DNA of 64,000 nucleotides, from assembly GCA_021299875.1 (NCBI GenBank), contig JAJTEW010000006.1, positions 103,165 through 167,164 of the forward strand. Reading direction: 5' to 3'. How positions within the stretch are numbered: the stretch's first letter is position 1; each line of letters opens with the position of its first letter. Origin of the DNA: Comamonadaceae bacterium (GTDB lineage Bacteria; Pseudomonadota; Gammaproteobacteria; Burkholderiales; Burkholderiaceae_C). Positions 9,870 to 18,461 of the stretch are shown here, piece after piece. The translations under genes were made by a program, and so were the position numbers. The notes under the pieces were generated by a model. It was not told where the DNA came from and searched no databases. It worked only from the letters and a program-made list of their open reading frames with translations.

Positions 9870-10664
9870 GTGTCGTTTTTCAATACGGTGCAGGGATGGG
9901 CCGATTCGGCCTTGGGCTGGCACGGACTGAGTGCAACGCAAAAAACCTTGTGCCTTTATGGCGTGCTGATGGCGGCGGTGCTGTTGCCCACTTATGCGCT
10001 GTCTTGGGTCGATGCGCGCACACTGCGCGAGGTGGGCATTTGGGCCAAGCCCATGAAGTTCATGGCTGGCACGGCGCTGTTTGCCTTGACCACCGTTTGG
10101 TTGACCACGCTGGTGCCCGGTCAGGTGGGCCACGACCCCAGCTTTCGGTGGATCGCTGCTTTGATCATCGTGACCTCTTTGTTCGAAGTGGTGTACATCA
10201 CATACCAAGCCTCGCTCGGGGAGGGCTCGCACTACAACACGGCCGACCCTGTGCGGGCGATCCTGTTTGGTCTGATGGCTGTTGCCGCGGTGGGCTTGGT
10301 GGCATCGCAAGCCTGGCTGGCATGGGTCATTTGGAAAGCTTTGGGGACAACTGTCCTCACGCCGACCCTCTTGGCGTTACTTTTGGGCTTGGTCCTGACC
10401 TTTGTGTTGTCCACAGTCAGTGGCTTCATGTTGGGCGGCAGGCAACCGCCTGCTGGGGTGGGTTGGCCGGTGGTGGGCTGGCACACCTGGCAAGACTTGC
10501 GCCCCGCGCATTTTCTGGCCGTTCACGCTCAGCAATTCCTCCCATGTGTGGGCATCTTTGCTGAGCGGGTGGCCGGTCAGGCTGCCATGCCCGCTGTGCT
10601 GGCTTTCACGAGTGTTTACATCGCAGCTTGGTTCACCTTGAGCTGGATGGGCATGGCAGCTTGA
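9870..10664 (+). CDS. Unknown polytopic membrane protein, TetR-controlled
   Basis: 264 residues from a GTG at 9870, preceded by GGGGTGA. About seven hydrophobic segments are visible, among them TLCLYGVLMAAVLLPTYAL, WIAALIIVTSLFEVVYITY and TLLALLLGLVLTFVLST. Short conserved-looking polar stretches sit between them: WAKPMKFMAG, QASLGEGSHYN and WHTWQDLRPAHFLAVHAQQF. The last has several histidines near a membrane, which could bind a cofactor or metal, but this is speculation. I do not recognise the family. Divergent from tetR across paired operators, so it is the likely regulated target. Reading further upstream in frame would start inside the operators. Confidence 0.7.
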   Translation: MSFFNTVQGWADSALGWHGLSATQKTLCLYGVLMAAVLLPTYALSWVDARTLREVGIWAKPMKFMAGTALFALTTVWLTTLVPGQVGHDPSFRWIAALIIVTSLFEVVYITYQASLGEGSHYNTADPVRAILFGLMAVAAVGLVASQAWLAWVIWKALGTTVLTPTLLALLLGLVLTFVLSTVSGFMLGGRQPPAGVGWPVVGWHTWQDLRPAHFLAVHAQQFLPCVGIFAERVAGQAAMPAVLAFTSVYIAAWFTLSWMGMAA

Positions 10665-10685
10665 GTTAGCGGGCCTGCTGGGCGC

Positions 10686-11444
10686 TCACTTCGGTGCCAA
10701 GCGAATCGCCCCATCCAAGCGAATCACCTCGCCGTTGAGCATGTCGTTTTCGATGATGTGTTTGGCCAGTTTGGCGTAGTCTTGCGGGGTACCCAAGCGG
10801 CTGGGGAAGGGCACGCCGGCAGCCAGGGCGTCTTGCACTTCTTGTGGCATGCCAAACAGCATGGGGGTGCCGAAGATGCCGGGGGCAATGGTCATGTTGC
10901 GGATGCCGTTGCGCGAGAGGTCGCGGGCAATGGGCAAGGTCATGCCGACCACGCCGCCTTTGGATGCGGCATAAGCGGCCTGACCGATTTGGCCGTCATA
11001 GGCGGCCACGCTGGCGGTGCTGATCAGCACGCCGCGCTCGCCGGTGGCTTCGGGTTCGTTCTTGCACATGGCCTCAGACGCCAGGCGGATCATGTTGAAG
11101 GTGCCCACCAGGTTGACCATGATGGTCTTGGTGTAGACGGCCAAGCTGTGTGCGCCGTTTTTACCCACGGTTTTTTCGGCAGGGGCGATGCCCGCGCAGT
11201 TGACCAAGCCCACCAGCTTGCCCATCGACACAGCTTGGGCCACCACGGCCTGGCCATCGGCTTCGTTGCTCACATCGCATTTGACGAATGCGCCGCCCAG
11301 TTCTTTGGCGATGGCTTCGCCTTTTTCAGCCTGCATGTCGGCGATCACCACTTTGCCGCCGTGGGCCGCCAGCATACGCGCCGTGCCTTCGCCCAAGCCC
11401 GATGCGCCGCCGGTGACGATGAAAACTTTGCCTTGAATGTCCAT
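10686..11444 (-). CDS. SDR dehydrogenase, 3-hydroxyacyl-CoA dehydrogenase type II-like
   Basis: 252 residues from ATG 11444, which has AGGAG six bases upstream. Rossmann signature [10 protein letters not shown] (residues 11-20), NCAG near 82-85, and the catalytic Ser145, Tyr158 and Lys162 in STASVAAY...AAYAASKGG. The segments [12 protein letters not shown] and [12 protein letters not shown] are typical of the HSD17B10-like 3-hydroxy-2-methylbutyryl-CoA/3-hydroxyacyl-CoA dehydrogenases of isoleucine and fatty acid breakdown. The specific substrate is inferred from similarity only. An operator-like palindrome lies at 11463-11485, in keeping with control by a branched-chain/fatty acid degradation regulator. 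Confidence 0.88.
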   Translation of the reverse strand: MDIQGKVFIVTGGASGLGEGTARMLAAHGGKVVIADMQAEKGEAIAKELGGAFVKCDVSNEADGQAVVAQAVSMGKLVGLVNCAGIAPAEKTVGKNGAHSLAVYTKTIMVNLVGTFNMIRLASEAMCKNEPEATGERGVLISTASVAAYDGQIGQAAYAASKGGVVGMTLPIARDLSRNGIRNMTIAPGIFGTPMLFGMPQEVQDALAAGVPFPSRLGTPQDYAKLAKHIIENDMLNGEVIRLDGAIRLAPK

Positions 11445-11462
11445 GTTCAACTCCTGAATTTG

Positions 11463-11485
11463 ATTGACGTTACGTCAACGTCAAT
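11463..11485. promoter_or_regulatory. Palindromic operator upstream of the SDR gene (LiuR-like)
   Basis: TTGACGTTACGTCAA (11464-11478) has arms TTGACG/CGTCAA; the pattern continues with a second CGTCAAT (11479-11485), giving an inverted repeat plus an extra half-site. It lies about 20 bases before the SDR start. It resembles from memory the TTGACGT..ACGTCAA sites attributed to the MerR-family regulator LiuR in proteobacterial leucine/isoleucine catabolism. The regulator assignment is inference. Confidence 0.5.
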
Positions 11486-11661
11486 TATGCACAGATGGAC
11501 TGGCCAACCAGACCCCATTCAATCGGGCCATGGCACCAAGCCTTACCAAGAACACGGTACAGGTCTACCGGCTTTGCTGGATGGACCCAGGCCGAGGTGG
11601 TGCCTAGCATGGACAAGACCACGGCCACCGGTCCGGGCGTGTGCATCAACAGGAGAACCCG

Positions 11662-12837
11662 ATGGTTTCAGAGCTCAATGGGGACAAGAATGAAACCGTT
11701 TTGGTGCGTACGGACGACAACTGGCGGCGCGCCTGCGAGTTGCTGGCCACGGCCGACATTCGGGTCGGAGGCAGCAGGCCTTGGGACATGCGGGTGCACC
11801 ACCCTGGCACCTTTGACCGCATCTTGACGTGCGGCAGTTTGGGCTTGGGCGAAAGTTACATGGATGGCTGGTGGGACTGCGACCAAGTGGACGAGTTCAT
11901 CACCCGGATTTTGCGGGCGCGCTTGGACGAGCAGGTAGGCCGGGCCGGGTGGCTGTGGGCGTCGCTCAAGGCGAGATTGACCAACTTACAGTCGCAGCAC
12001 CGCGCCTGGCAAGTGGGCGAGCTGCATTACGACCTGGGCAACGATTTGTACGAAGCCATGCTCGACCCGTCCATGGCCTACAGCTGTGGCTATTGGCCCG
12101 CTGCCCCAACCCTGGCGCAGGCGCAAGAGGCCAAGTTGGATTTGGTTTGCCAAAAGTTGCAACTCGAGCCGGGCATGACGCTGCTCGACATTGGCTGCGG
12201 CTGGGGCAGCTTGATGCTGCACGCGGCCCGGCATTACCGGGTGCAGTGTGTGGGACTGACCATCTCCAAAGAGCAAGTCCGGCTGGGCACAGAAAAAGCG
12301 CAGGGTTGGCCGGTGCGTTTTCAGTTGGCCGATTACCGCCAGTTCAATCTCGAGGGTCAGCAGCGCTTTGACCGTGTGGCCTCGATCGGCATGTTTGAGC
12401 ACGTGGGCCACAAAAACTACCGTGCGTTCTTCGACATGGCCCGTCGCAGCCTGCGGGGCGATGGTTTGTTTTTGCTGCACACCATCGGCAAAAACCGGGC
12501 CGGTGCGAGCATTGACCCGTGGATTGAAAAATACATTTTTCCCAACGGCACGCTGCCCTCGGCCTCTGAGATCGCTGATCACAGCGAAGCCGACTTCGTC
12601 ATGGAGGACTGGCACAACTTGGGCGTGGACTACGACAAGACGCTGATGGCTTGGCATGCGCGCTTTGAAGCGGCTTGGCCTTCACTCAAGGACCGCTATG
12701 GCGAGCGCTTTTACCGCATGTGGCGCTATTACCTGCTGTGCTGCGCGGGCACCTTTAGGGCCCGCGACAACCAGTTGTGGCAGGTGGTGCTGTCGCCCAG
12801 TGGGCGGGCAGGGGGTTACCGCAGACCGCTGATGTAA
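11662..12837 (+). CDS. cfa: Cyclopropane-fatty-acyl-phospholipid synthase
   Basis: Transfers a methylene group from S-adenosylmethionine to unsaturated acyl chains of membrane phospholipids. 391 residues, close to E. coli Cfa. ATG 11662 is chosen because AGGAG lies six bases upstream. The N-terminal lipid-binding domain holds LTCGSLGLGESYMDGWWDC. The methyltransferase domain holds HYDLGNDLYEAMLDPSMAYS, the SAM loop LLDIGCGWGSL, VASIGMFEHVGHKNY, and the late YYLLCCAGTFRAR motif with conserved cysteine. The 217 bases upstream contain only the SDR operator and leader; I see no gene there. Confidence 0.96.
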   Translation: MVSELNGDKNETVLVRTDDNWRRACELLATADIRVGGSRPWDMRVHHPGTFDRILTCGSLGLGESYMDGWWDCDQVDEFITRILRARLDEQVGRAGWLWASLKARLTNLQSQHRAWQVGELHYDLGNDLYEAMLDPSMAYSCGYWPAAPTLAQAQEAKLDLVCQKLQLEPGMTLLDIGCGWGSLMLHAARHYRVQCVGLTISKEQVRLGTEKAQGWPVRFQLADYRQFNLEGQQRFDRVASIGMFEHVGHKNYRAFFDMARRSLRGDGLFLLHTIGKNRAGASIDPWIEKYIFPNGTLPSASEIADHSEADFVMEDWHNLGVDYDKTLMAWHARFEAAWPSLKDRYGERFYRMWRYYLLCCAGTFRARDNQLWQVVLSPSGRAGGYRRPLM

Positions 12838-12920
12838 GCGTTCTTTGCTGAATGTTCACGGGGTTTACAAACGTGCTCCAATGCGCGGGTCCCTTTTTTG
12901 GCCTTGCGCCCAGTCCCCCC

Positions 12921-13361
12921 ATGTCCAGCCCGTCTTCTGCTCTTGCCTCTGTTTCCCCGTCCGAAGTCTGGCCCCTGTCGGCCAGGTGGTTTTTGGCGGT
13001 GGGGGCCATCAGCGCTTGCGCCAGTGTGGTGTTCAGCGCTGCGTTTGCGCATCTGCCGGTGTTTGCCGGGGGCGTGCCCACGGCGGTGCAAACCGCTTTG
13101 AGCCAGCAACAATTTCATGCGCTGGGTTTGGTGCTCACGGGGTTGGCGTTGCGGGTCTGCGGGTCATCGCGCTGGCTGCAGGCGGCGGGCTGGCTCATGC
13201 TGGTCGGTTTGCTCTTGTTCAGCTTGAACCTGTATGCCCGACATGTGTTCGGATGGGATGCCTTGCGTGCTTGGGTGCCTTGGGGTGGCCTGGCTTGGAT
13301 TCTGGCTTGGCTGAGCTTGGCGCTGGGTTTTTTAAAGAGGTCACAGCCCCCACGGGCTTGA
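12921..13361 (+). CDS. DUF423 family membrane protein
   Basis: About 146 residues with four hydrophobic helices. ARWFLAVGAISACASVVFSAAF and HALGLVLTGLALRVCGSSRW followed by AGWLMLVGLLLFSLNLYA match the small DUF423/YgdD-type inner-membrane family, whose function is unknown. I chose ATG 12921 because it leaves a short N-terminus before the first helix, as in family members; ATG 12852 would add 23 unconserved residues. Neither has a clear ribosome binding site. Confidence 0.8.
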   Translation: MSSPSSALASVSPSEVWPLSARWFLAVGAISACASVVFSAAFAHLPVFAGGVPTAVQTALSQQQFHALGLVLTGLALRVCGSSRWLQAAGWLMLVGLLLFSLNLYARHVFGWDALRAWVPWGGLAWILAWLSLALGFLKRSQPPRA

Positions 13362-13407
13362 TTTGCCCCATCAAAACGGTCCGCCCCAAGCAGGAATGGT
13401 TGGGTCT

Positions 13408-13469
13408 AAAGGTTTTGCCTATCGGGGCCATAAAAACTACTCATGAGTAGAAACCCTAGGTTGTATTAT
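13408..13469 (+). promoter_or_regulatory. ahpC promoter with possible OxyR site
   Basis: Tetrads AAAG-N7-CTAT-N7-ATAA-N7-TCAT (13408-13444) match the OxyR pattern ATAG-N7-CTAT-N7-ATAG-N7-CTAT at 12 of 16 positions. A -10 hexamer TATTAT sits at 13464-13469 with no recognisable -35, as expected for an activator-dependent promoter. A perfect 14-base palindrome CTACTCATGAGTAG (13437-13450) overlaps the downstream half. A further hairpin AATGAG/CTCATT occurs at 13480-13495. Confidence 0.5.
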
Positions 13470-13529
13470 GATTGCGACCAATGAGTTAGCTCATTCGATA
13501 GTTTTTTTAAACCAACCACAGGAAACACC

Positions 13530-14096
13530 ATGTCCTCTTTGATCAATACCCAAGTCCAGCCTTTCAAAACCCAGGCTTTCCACAACGGCAAGTTCGTGCA
13601 AGTGTCCAACGAAACCCTCAAGGGCGAGTGGTCCGTGTTGATTTTCATGCCGGCCGCCTTCACCTTCAACTGCCCCACCGAAATCGAAGACGCGGCTGAC
13701 AACTATGCAGAGTTTCAGAAAGCCGGTGCCGAGGTCTACATCGTCACCACCGACACCCACTTCTCGCACAAAGTCTGGCACGAGACATCGCCAGCGGTGG
13801 GCAAGGCCAAGTTCCCCTTGGTTGGCGACCCGGCACACACCCTGACTCGCGCTTTTGGCGTGCACATTGAAGAAGAAGGTCTGGCTTTGCGCGGCACCTT
13901 CATCATCAACCCCGAAGGCAAGATCAAGACCGCCGAAGTGCACTCCAACGAGATCGCACGCGACGTGTCTGAGACTCTGCGCAAGCTCAAAGCCGCTCAG
14001 TACACCGCCGCCAACCCAGGCCAAGTGTGCCCAGCCAAGTGGAAAGAAGGCGCCAAGACCTTGGCGCCTTCCATCGACCTGGTCGGCAAGATCTGA
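13530..14096 (+). CDS. ahpC: Alkyl hydroperoxide reductase subunit C (peroxiredoxin)
   Basis: Typical 2-Cys peroxiredoxin that reduces H2O2, organic peroxides and peroxynitrite in the cytoplasm. 188 residues, the AhpC length. The peroxidatic cysteine is Cys48 in FTFNCPTE, and the resolving cysteine Cys167 is in [19 protein letters not shown] and the [12 protein letters not shown] strand are conserved. It is followed by its reductase ahpF after 164 bases that contain hairpins (14106-14122), which may keep ahpF expression below ahpC. The promoter region has a partial OxyR-type motif. Confidence 0.97.
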   Translation: MSSLINTQVQPFKTQAFHNGKFVQVSNETLKGEWSVLIFMPAAFTFNCPTEIEDAADNYAEFQKAGAEVYIVTTDTHFSHKVWHETSPAVGKAKFPLVGDPAHTLTRAFGVHIEEEGLALRGTFIINPEGKIKTAEVHSNEIARDVSETLRKLKAAQYTAANPGQVCPAKWKEGAKTLAPSIDLVGKI

Positions 14097-14105
14097 ATCT
14101 CGGGT

Positions 14106-14122
14106 GCCCTGCTGGTCAGGGC
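14106..14122 (+). terminator. Hairpin between ahpC and ahpF (possible attenuator)
   Basis: GCCCTG (14106-14111) pairs with CAGGGC (14117-14122) around a five-base loop, directly after the ahpC stop; a second imperfect stem, GCGGGC/GCCTGC, follows at 14139-14155. No T-run follows, so partial termination or mRNA 3'-end protection is more likely than full termination. Confidence 0.4.
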
Positions 14123-14260
14123 GCTGAGTTCAACGCATGCGGGCCACAAGCCTGCGTGCCTTGCGCTCAACGTATTCCCCCCAAAAAAATCCCCCTGTTC
14201 CCTGGCCTGCGCCACAAGTGCGGGTCCAAGTTCACTGCCCCCAGAAAACCGGAGATCACC

Positions 14261-15865
14261 ATGCTCGACGACACCCTCAAAGACCAACTTCAGCAATACC
14301 TGGCCTTGCTGCGTCAGCCGATTCGTTTGATCGCTTCGCTGGACGACAGCGAGACGGGCGTTGACATGAAAAACCTGTTGGAAACCATCGTGGGCCTGTC
14401 GGACCAAGTCACTTTGGACACCACGGGCCACGATGCCCGCCAGCCGTCTTTTGTGGTGGCCCGCGAAGGCCAGACCACTGGGGTGCGATTTGCAGGCTTG
14501 CCGCTCGGCCACGAATTCACCTCGCTGGTGTTGGCCCTGTTGTGGACGGGCGGTCACCCACCCAAGGTCGAGGCGGATGTCATCGACAGCATCAAGGCGC
14601 TGGAAGGCCACTTCAACTTTGAGGTCTACATGTCGCTGAGCTGCCACAACTGCCCCGACGTGGTGCAGGCCTTGTCTCTGATGGCCATCGTGAACCCGAA
14701 TGTCAAAACCGTGGTGATCGAAGGCGGTGCCTTCCAGAAAGAGGTGGAAGAGCGCCAGATCATGGCGGTGCCCATGGTCTTCCTCAACGGCCAAGTGTTC
14801 GGCTCAGGCCGCATGTCGGTGGAAGAAATCGTGGCCAAACTCGACACCCACGCGGGTGAACGCAACGCGGCCAAGCTCAGCGCCAAAGACCCCTTTGACG
14901 TCTTGATCGTGGGCGGCGGTCCTGCGGGTGCTGCTGCGGCTGTCTATGCTGCGCGCAAAGGCATTCGCGTGGGCGTGGTGGCTGAGCGTTTTGGCGGCCA
15001 GACCAACGACACCATGGCCATTGAAAACTACATCTCGGTGCTGGAGACCGACGGCCCCAAGTTTGCGGCGGCTCTGGAAGCGCAAGTGCGCCACTACGAG
15101 GTGGACATCATGAACTTGCAGCGCGCCGAAAAAATCATCCCGGCGACCGAGCCCGGTGGCCTGATCGAGGTGCAAATGGCCAACGGTGGCGCTTTGAAAG
15201 CCCGCTCGGTCATCCTCTCCACCGGGGCCCGGTGGCGCAATGTGAACGTGCCCGGTGAAGCCGAGTACAAGAACAAAGGCGTGGCGTATTGCCCGCACTG
15301 CGACGGCCCCTTGTTCAAGGGCAAACGCACGGCCGTCATTGGCGGGGGCAACTCTGGCATCGAAGCGGCGATTGACTTGGCAGGCATCGTGGCGCATGTC
15401 ACGGTGTTTGAATTTGCCGACCAACTCAAGGCCGATGCGGTGTTGGTGAGCAAGCTCAAGAGCTTGCCCAACGTGAGCATCCACACCCACGCCCAAACGA
15501 CCGAAATCACGGGCGCCGAAGGCAAGGTCAATGGCATCCGCTACAAAGACCGCACCACGGGAGACGACCATTGGGTGGAACTGGAAGGCGTGTTTGTTCA
15601 GATCGGTTTGGTGCCCAACACCGAATTCCTCAAAGGCGCTTTGGCGCTGAGCCCGTTTGGCGAGATCGTGGTGGACGCCAAGGGCCACACCAATTTGCCC
15701 GGGGTGTTCGCAGCCGGTGACTGCACCACCGTGCCGTACAAGCAGATCGTCATTGCTGCTGGCGAGGGTGCCAAAGCCGCCTTGAGCGCTTTTGACCACC
15801 TGATCCGTTTGCCTGCTTTGCCGCTGAGTGTCACCGCAACACCGGCGCACGCAGAAGCCGTTTAA
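14261..15865 (+). CDS. ahpF: Alkyl hydroperoxide reductase subunit F
   Basis: Flavoprotein disulfide reductase that passes electrons from NADH to AhpC. 534 residues. The N-terminal double thioredoxin-fold domain carries the SCHNCPD redox pair (Cys128/Cys131). The FAD-binding [17 protein letters not shown] starts near residue 220. The second redox pair is in YCPHCDG (Cys344/Cys347), followed by the NADH-binding [11 protein letters not shown] and the FAD-binding [12 protein letters not shown] 14261 has GGAG six bases upstream. Function follows directly from the adjacent ahpC. Confidence 0.97.
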   Translation: MLDDTLKDQLQQYLALLRQPIRLIASLDDSETGVDMKNLLETIVGLSDQVTLDTTGHDARQPSFVVAREGQTTGVRFAGLPLGHEFTSLVLALLWTGGHPPKVEADVIDSIKALEGHFNFEVYMSLSCHNCPDVVQALSLMAIVNPNVKTVVIEGGAFQKEVEERQIMAVPMVFLNGQVFGSGRMSVEEIVAKLDTHAGERNAAKLSAKDPFDVLIVGGGPAGAAAAVYAARKGIRVGVVAERFGGQTNDTMAIENYISVLETDGPKFAAALEAQVRHYEVDIMNLQRAEKIIPATEPGGLIEVQMANGGALKARSVILSTGARWRNVNVPGEAEYKNKGVAYCPHCDGPLFKGKRTAVIGGGNSGIEAAIDLAGIVAHVTVFEFADQLKADAVLVSKLKSLPNVSIHTHAQTTEITGAEGKVNGIRYKDRTTGDDHWVELEGVFVQIGLVPNTEFLKGALALSPFGEIVVDAKGHTNLPGVFAAGDCTTVPYKQIVIAAGEGAKAALSAFDHLIRLPALPLSVTATPAHAEAV

Positions 15866-15898
15866 GTCGGCGGTTTTTCAACCCCAAGGAGCGCTGTG

Positions 15899-16198
15899 AT
15901 GACGTGTTTTTTGATCGACCCCACCGCCAAATCCATCACCGCTGTTCCTTGGGACGGCGGGGTTGACGCGATCCGTCAGCTGATCGGTTTTGAAACCATC
16001 GACAGCGACGAGATCGATGCGCATGGTGACCATTTGTATTTCGACGAGAAATGCTTCATCCGCCAAACACCTGGGGTGGGGCGTTTTCAGCTCGACAGCC
16101 TGGCCCCGGTGGCGGGCATGGGCTTGGTGGTGGGGGCTGGGGCATCCGCCCCGCAAGTGACGCTGCAGGCCTTGCAAGGGCGGGTCAAGTTTTTGTAA
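15899..16198 (+). CDS. Small protein of unknown function downstream of ahpF
   Basis: 99 residues; ATG 15899 with AGGAG seven bases upstream, a strong ribosome binding site. The sequence has no signal peptide or membrane helix. It contains CFLIDPTAKSITAVPWDGG at the N-terminus, an acidic middle part (ETIDSDEIDAHGDHLYFDE) and a single conserved-looking ECF-like cysteine segment EKCFIRQTPG. I do not recognise it. It lies 33 bases after ahpF on the same strand, so it could be cotranscribed with the peroxide defence genes; that link is inference. Confidence 0.65.
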   Translation: MTCFLIDPTAKSITAVPWDGGVDAIRQLIGFETIDSDEIDAHGDHLYFDEKCFIRQTPGVGRFQLDSLAPVAGMGLVVGAGASAPQVTLQALQGRVKFL

Positions 16199-16223
16199 TC
16201 TGGCCCGTCTGACCGCTGGGGGC

Positions 16224-17279
16224 TTACTTGAAGCCCACCCGGTCCAGCATCTGCTGCACCTTGATCTGGTTCATGCCCACGGCGCTGATCGGGAGCAATT
16301 CGCTTTTGAAGCTGCCGCCGGTCATGGCTTTCAGGGCCGGGTTGTCAAAGCTCACGCCTTTGGCTGCAGGCCATTCGTTGTTGCCATTGGCAAAGTGGTT
16401 TTGGGCGGCGGGGCTGGCCAAGTACTCCAAAAACTGCACCGCGTTGCCACTGTTTTTGGCGTGGCGTGCCACTGCGCCGCCGGCCACGTTCATGTGGGTT
16501 CCCCAACTGGCTTGATTGGGGAAAACGACAGCGATTTTTTCGGTCAAGGCTTTGTCAGCCGGTACGGTTGAGCGCATCAGGCGAGCCAAATAGTAGGTGT
16601 TGGTAAGAGCCACACCGCATTCGCCAGAAGCCACGCCACGGATCTGGTCAGTGTCGCCCCCTTTAGGGCTGCGGGCCATGTTGTCCACCAGCCCTTTGAG
16701 CCAGACTTCGGTTTTTTGCGGGCCCAGGTGCTCGGTCATGGCACCAAACAGGCTCAGGTTGTAGGGGTGTGAGCCGCTGCGGATGCACAAGCTGCCTTTG
16801 AATTTCGGATCGGCCAGCTTTTCATAGCTGTCCACATCGGGTTTGCTGAACTTGAGTTTGTCGTACACGATCACGCGTGCTCGGGTGGACAGTCCAAACC
16901 AGGCCGTGCCGCCGTTGTCAGCGGGTTTCGCGCGCAAGTTGGCAGGGATGGCGTCTTGCAGGACTTTGGATTTGATGGGCAAGAAAAGACCATCGACCTC
17001 GGCACGCCACAAACGCGCCGCATCGACCAACAAGATCACGTCAGCAGGGGAGGCGGCACCTTCGGCCTTGAGGCGGGCGAGAATACCGGCATCGTCGGCA
17101 TCCACCCGGTTGATTTTGATGCCGGTGGCTTTGGTGAATTCGCTGTACATCGCCTCGTCGCTGGGGTAGTGGCGGGCCGAATAGATGTTCAGGACTTTGT
17201 CTTGGGCCATGGCTGACGCCGCAGTCATCAGGCAAGCCAAGCTCAAAATCGTTCTCGATACGTTCATGGGGGACGTCAT
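16224..17279 (-). CDS. Ferric iron ABC transporter substrate-binding protein
   Basis: Periplasmic Fe3+-binding protein of the FbpA/FutA type, about 351 residues with signal peptide ending ASAMAQD. The mature N-terminus KVLNIYSARHYPSDEAMYSEFTK is the hallmark (YSARHY includes an iron-ligating tyrosine region), and later LCIRSGSHPYN and GECGVALTNTYYLARL match family motifs, the tandem tyrosines being the usual iron ligands. No permease or ATPase gene is next to it. A Fur-like box lies 34 bases upstream. ATG 17279 or the in-frame ATG 17267 could be used; neither has a clear ribosome binding site. Confidence 0.9.
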   Translation of the reverse strand: MTSPMNVSRTILSLACLMTAASAMAQDKVLNIYSARHYPSDEAMYSEFTKATGIKINRVDADDAGILARLKAEGAASPADVILLVDAARLWRAEVDGLFLPIKSKVLQDAIPANLRAKPADNGGTAWFGLSTRARVIVYDKLKFSKPDVDSYEKLADPKFKGSLCIRSGSHPYNLSLFGAMTEHLGPQKTEVWLKGLVDNMARSPKGGDTDQIRGVASGECGVALTNTYYLARLMRSTVPADKALTEKIAVVFPNQASWGTHMNVAGGAVARHAKNSGNAVQFLEYLASPAAQNHFANGNNEWPAAKGVSFDNPALKAMTGGSFKSELLPISAVGMNQIKVQQMLDRVGFK

Positions 17280-17312
17280 GGGTGAGTGGGGGGATGTTGG
17301 GATTGTAAATCA

Positions 17313-17331
17313 AATGCGAATCGTTATCAAT
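17313..17331. promoter_or_regulatory. Fur box
   Basis: AATGCGAATCGTTATCAAT closely follows the common Fur-site form AATGAGAATCATTATCATT (16 of 19). It lies in the 68-base divergent gap between the iron-binding protein (minus strand) and the patatin lipoprotein (plus strand), so iron repression could cover both. Confidence 0.75.
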
Positions 17332-17347
17332 AAGATTTGAGGAATAA

Positions 17348-18316
17348 ATGTTGTCAGTGCAAACAATCCATGAAAAAAATCGAGGCTGGCCTGGTTCTGG
17401 CGTGGCCGCTCTGAGGGGGCTGGGGCGTTGGAGTCTGCTGTCGCTGGTGATGGTGCTGGCCGCTTGCAGCAGTGTGCCCAGCACGCCGCCCACAGCCCCG
17501 GTCACCCCGCTTCCCAGTGTGGAGCGCAAAGAGGTGCGTCTGGGTTTGGCCTTGGGCGGTGGGGCCGCCCGGGGTTTCGCGCACGTGGGCGTGATCCAGG
17601 TGCTCGAAGAGGCCGGTCTGCGGCCGGCTTATGTGGTGGGGACTTCTGCAGGCAGTTTGGTGGCCGCTTTGTATGCCAGTGGCAAGACTCCCGCTGAGTT
17701 GGTGCGCGTGGCCGAGAGCATGCAAGAGGCCGAGATCACCGACTGGATGCTGCCCATTTTGAACCGAGGCGCTTTGCGCGGCGAAGCCTTGGCGCGCTAT
17801 GTGAACACCCAAGTTGGCGGACGAACGCTGGAGCAAATGAGGATCCCCGTAGGCATTGTGGCCACCGACTTGGGCAATGGCGATGCCATCACATTCAGGC
17901 GCGGCAACACGGGCGCTGCGGTGCGTGCTTCAAGCGCAGTTCCGGGGGTTTTTCAGCCGGTGCGCGTGGCCGATCGTGAATACGTGGATGGCGGTCTGGT
18001 GGCCCCTGTGCCGGTCCGTCAGACCCGCGAGATGGGGGCCAACTTTGTGATCGCGGTCGACATTTCCAGCGATCCGGAGGGCAACCCGTCTGGCGACACG
18101 TTTCAGATCCTCATGCAAACCTTTGCCATCATGGGTAAAAGCATCAACCAACTGGCGCTGAAAGAAGCCGATTGGGTGGTGCGGCCCGCTTTGTCGGGCG
18201 TGAAAAGCGCCGACTTCAGCGCCCGAATGCGCTCCATCGAGGCGGGCAGGGCGGCCATGCGTGAAGCCTTGCCGGGCCTGAAAGCGCGCTTGGCCGCCTT
18301 TGAAGCGGGGCGCTGA
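17348..18316 (+). CDS. Patatin-like phospholipase lipoprotein
   Basis: 322 residues. An N-terminal hydrophobic stretch ends VLAAC (Cys40), a lipobox, so the protein should be membrane-anchored. The patatin domain has the oxyanion motif LGGGAARGFAHVG, the nucleophile elbow GTSAGS (Ser100) and the catalytic Asp214 in YVDGGL, making the Ser-Asp dyad complete. It is RssA/NTE-like; the natural lipid substrate is unknown. ATG 17348 follows GAGGAATAA. Shares a divergent gap and Fur-like box with the iron-binding protein gene, hinting at iron-linked expression. Confidence 0.9.
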   Translation: MLSVQTIHEKNRGWPGSGVAALRGLGRWSLLSLVMVLAACSSVPSTPPTAPVTPLPSVERKEVRLGLALGGGAARGFAHVGVIQVLEEAGLRPAYVVGTSAGSLVAALYASGKTPAELVRVAESMQEAEITDWMLPILNRGALRGEALARYVNTQVGGRTLEQMRIPVGIVATDLGNGDAITFRRGNTGAAVRASSAVPGVFQPVRVADREYVDGGLVAPVPVRQTREMGANFVIAVDISSDPEGNPSGDTFQILMQTFAIMGKSINQLALKEADWVVRPALSGVKSADFSARMRSIEAGRAAMREALPGLKARLAAFEAGR

Positions 18317-18333
18317 AGTGGTTCGTTGAAGCA

Positions 18334-18364
18334 CAAAAAAAGGGCTGATCTGACGATCAGCCCT
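18334..18364 (-). terminator. Intrinsic terminator for the phasin gene
   Basis: AGGGCTGATC (18341-18350) pairs perfectly with GATCAGCCCT (18355-18364) around TGAC. On the minus strand the stem is followed by a run of seven T (from 18340 down), the form of an intrinsic terminator about 100 bases past the phasin stop. The plus strand has no T-run after it. Confidence 0.8.
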
Positions 18365-18461
18365 GGAAGGGATCCCTGTTTCCTAGTCGAAATTCAAAAG
18401 GACCCGAGGAGACAACTTGCAAAGAAAGGGTCAAGTCACGTGGACTTGAACAGCCCTTGAA

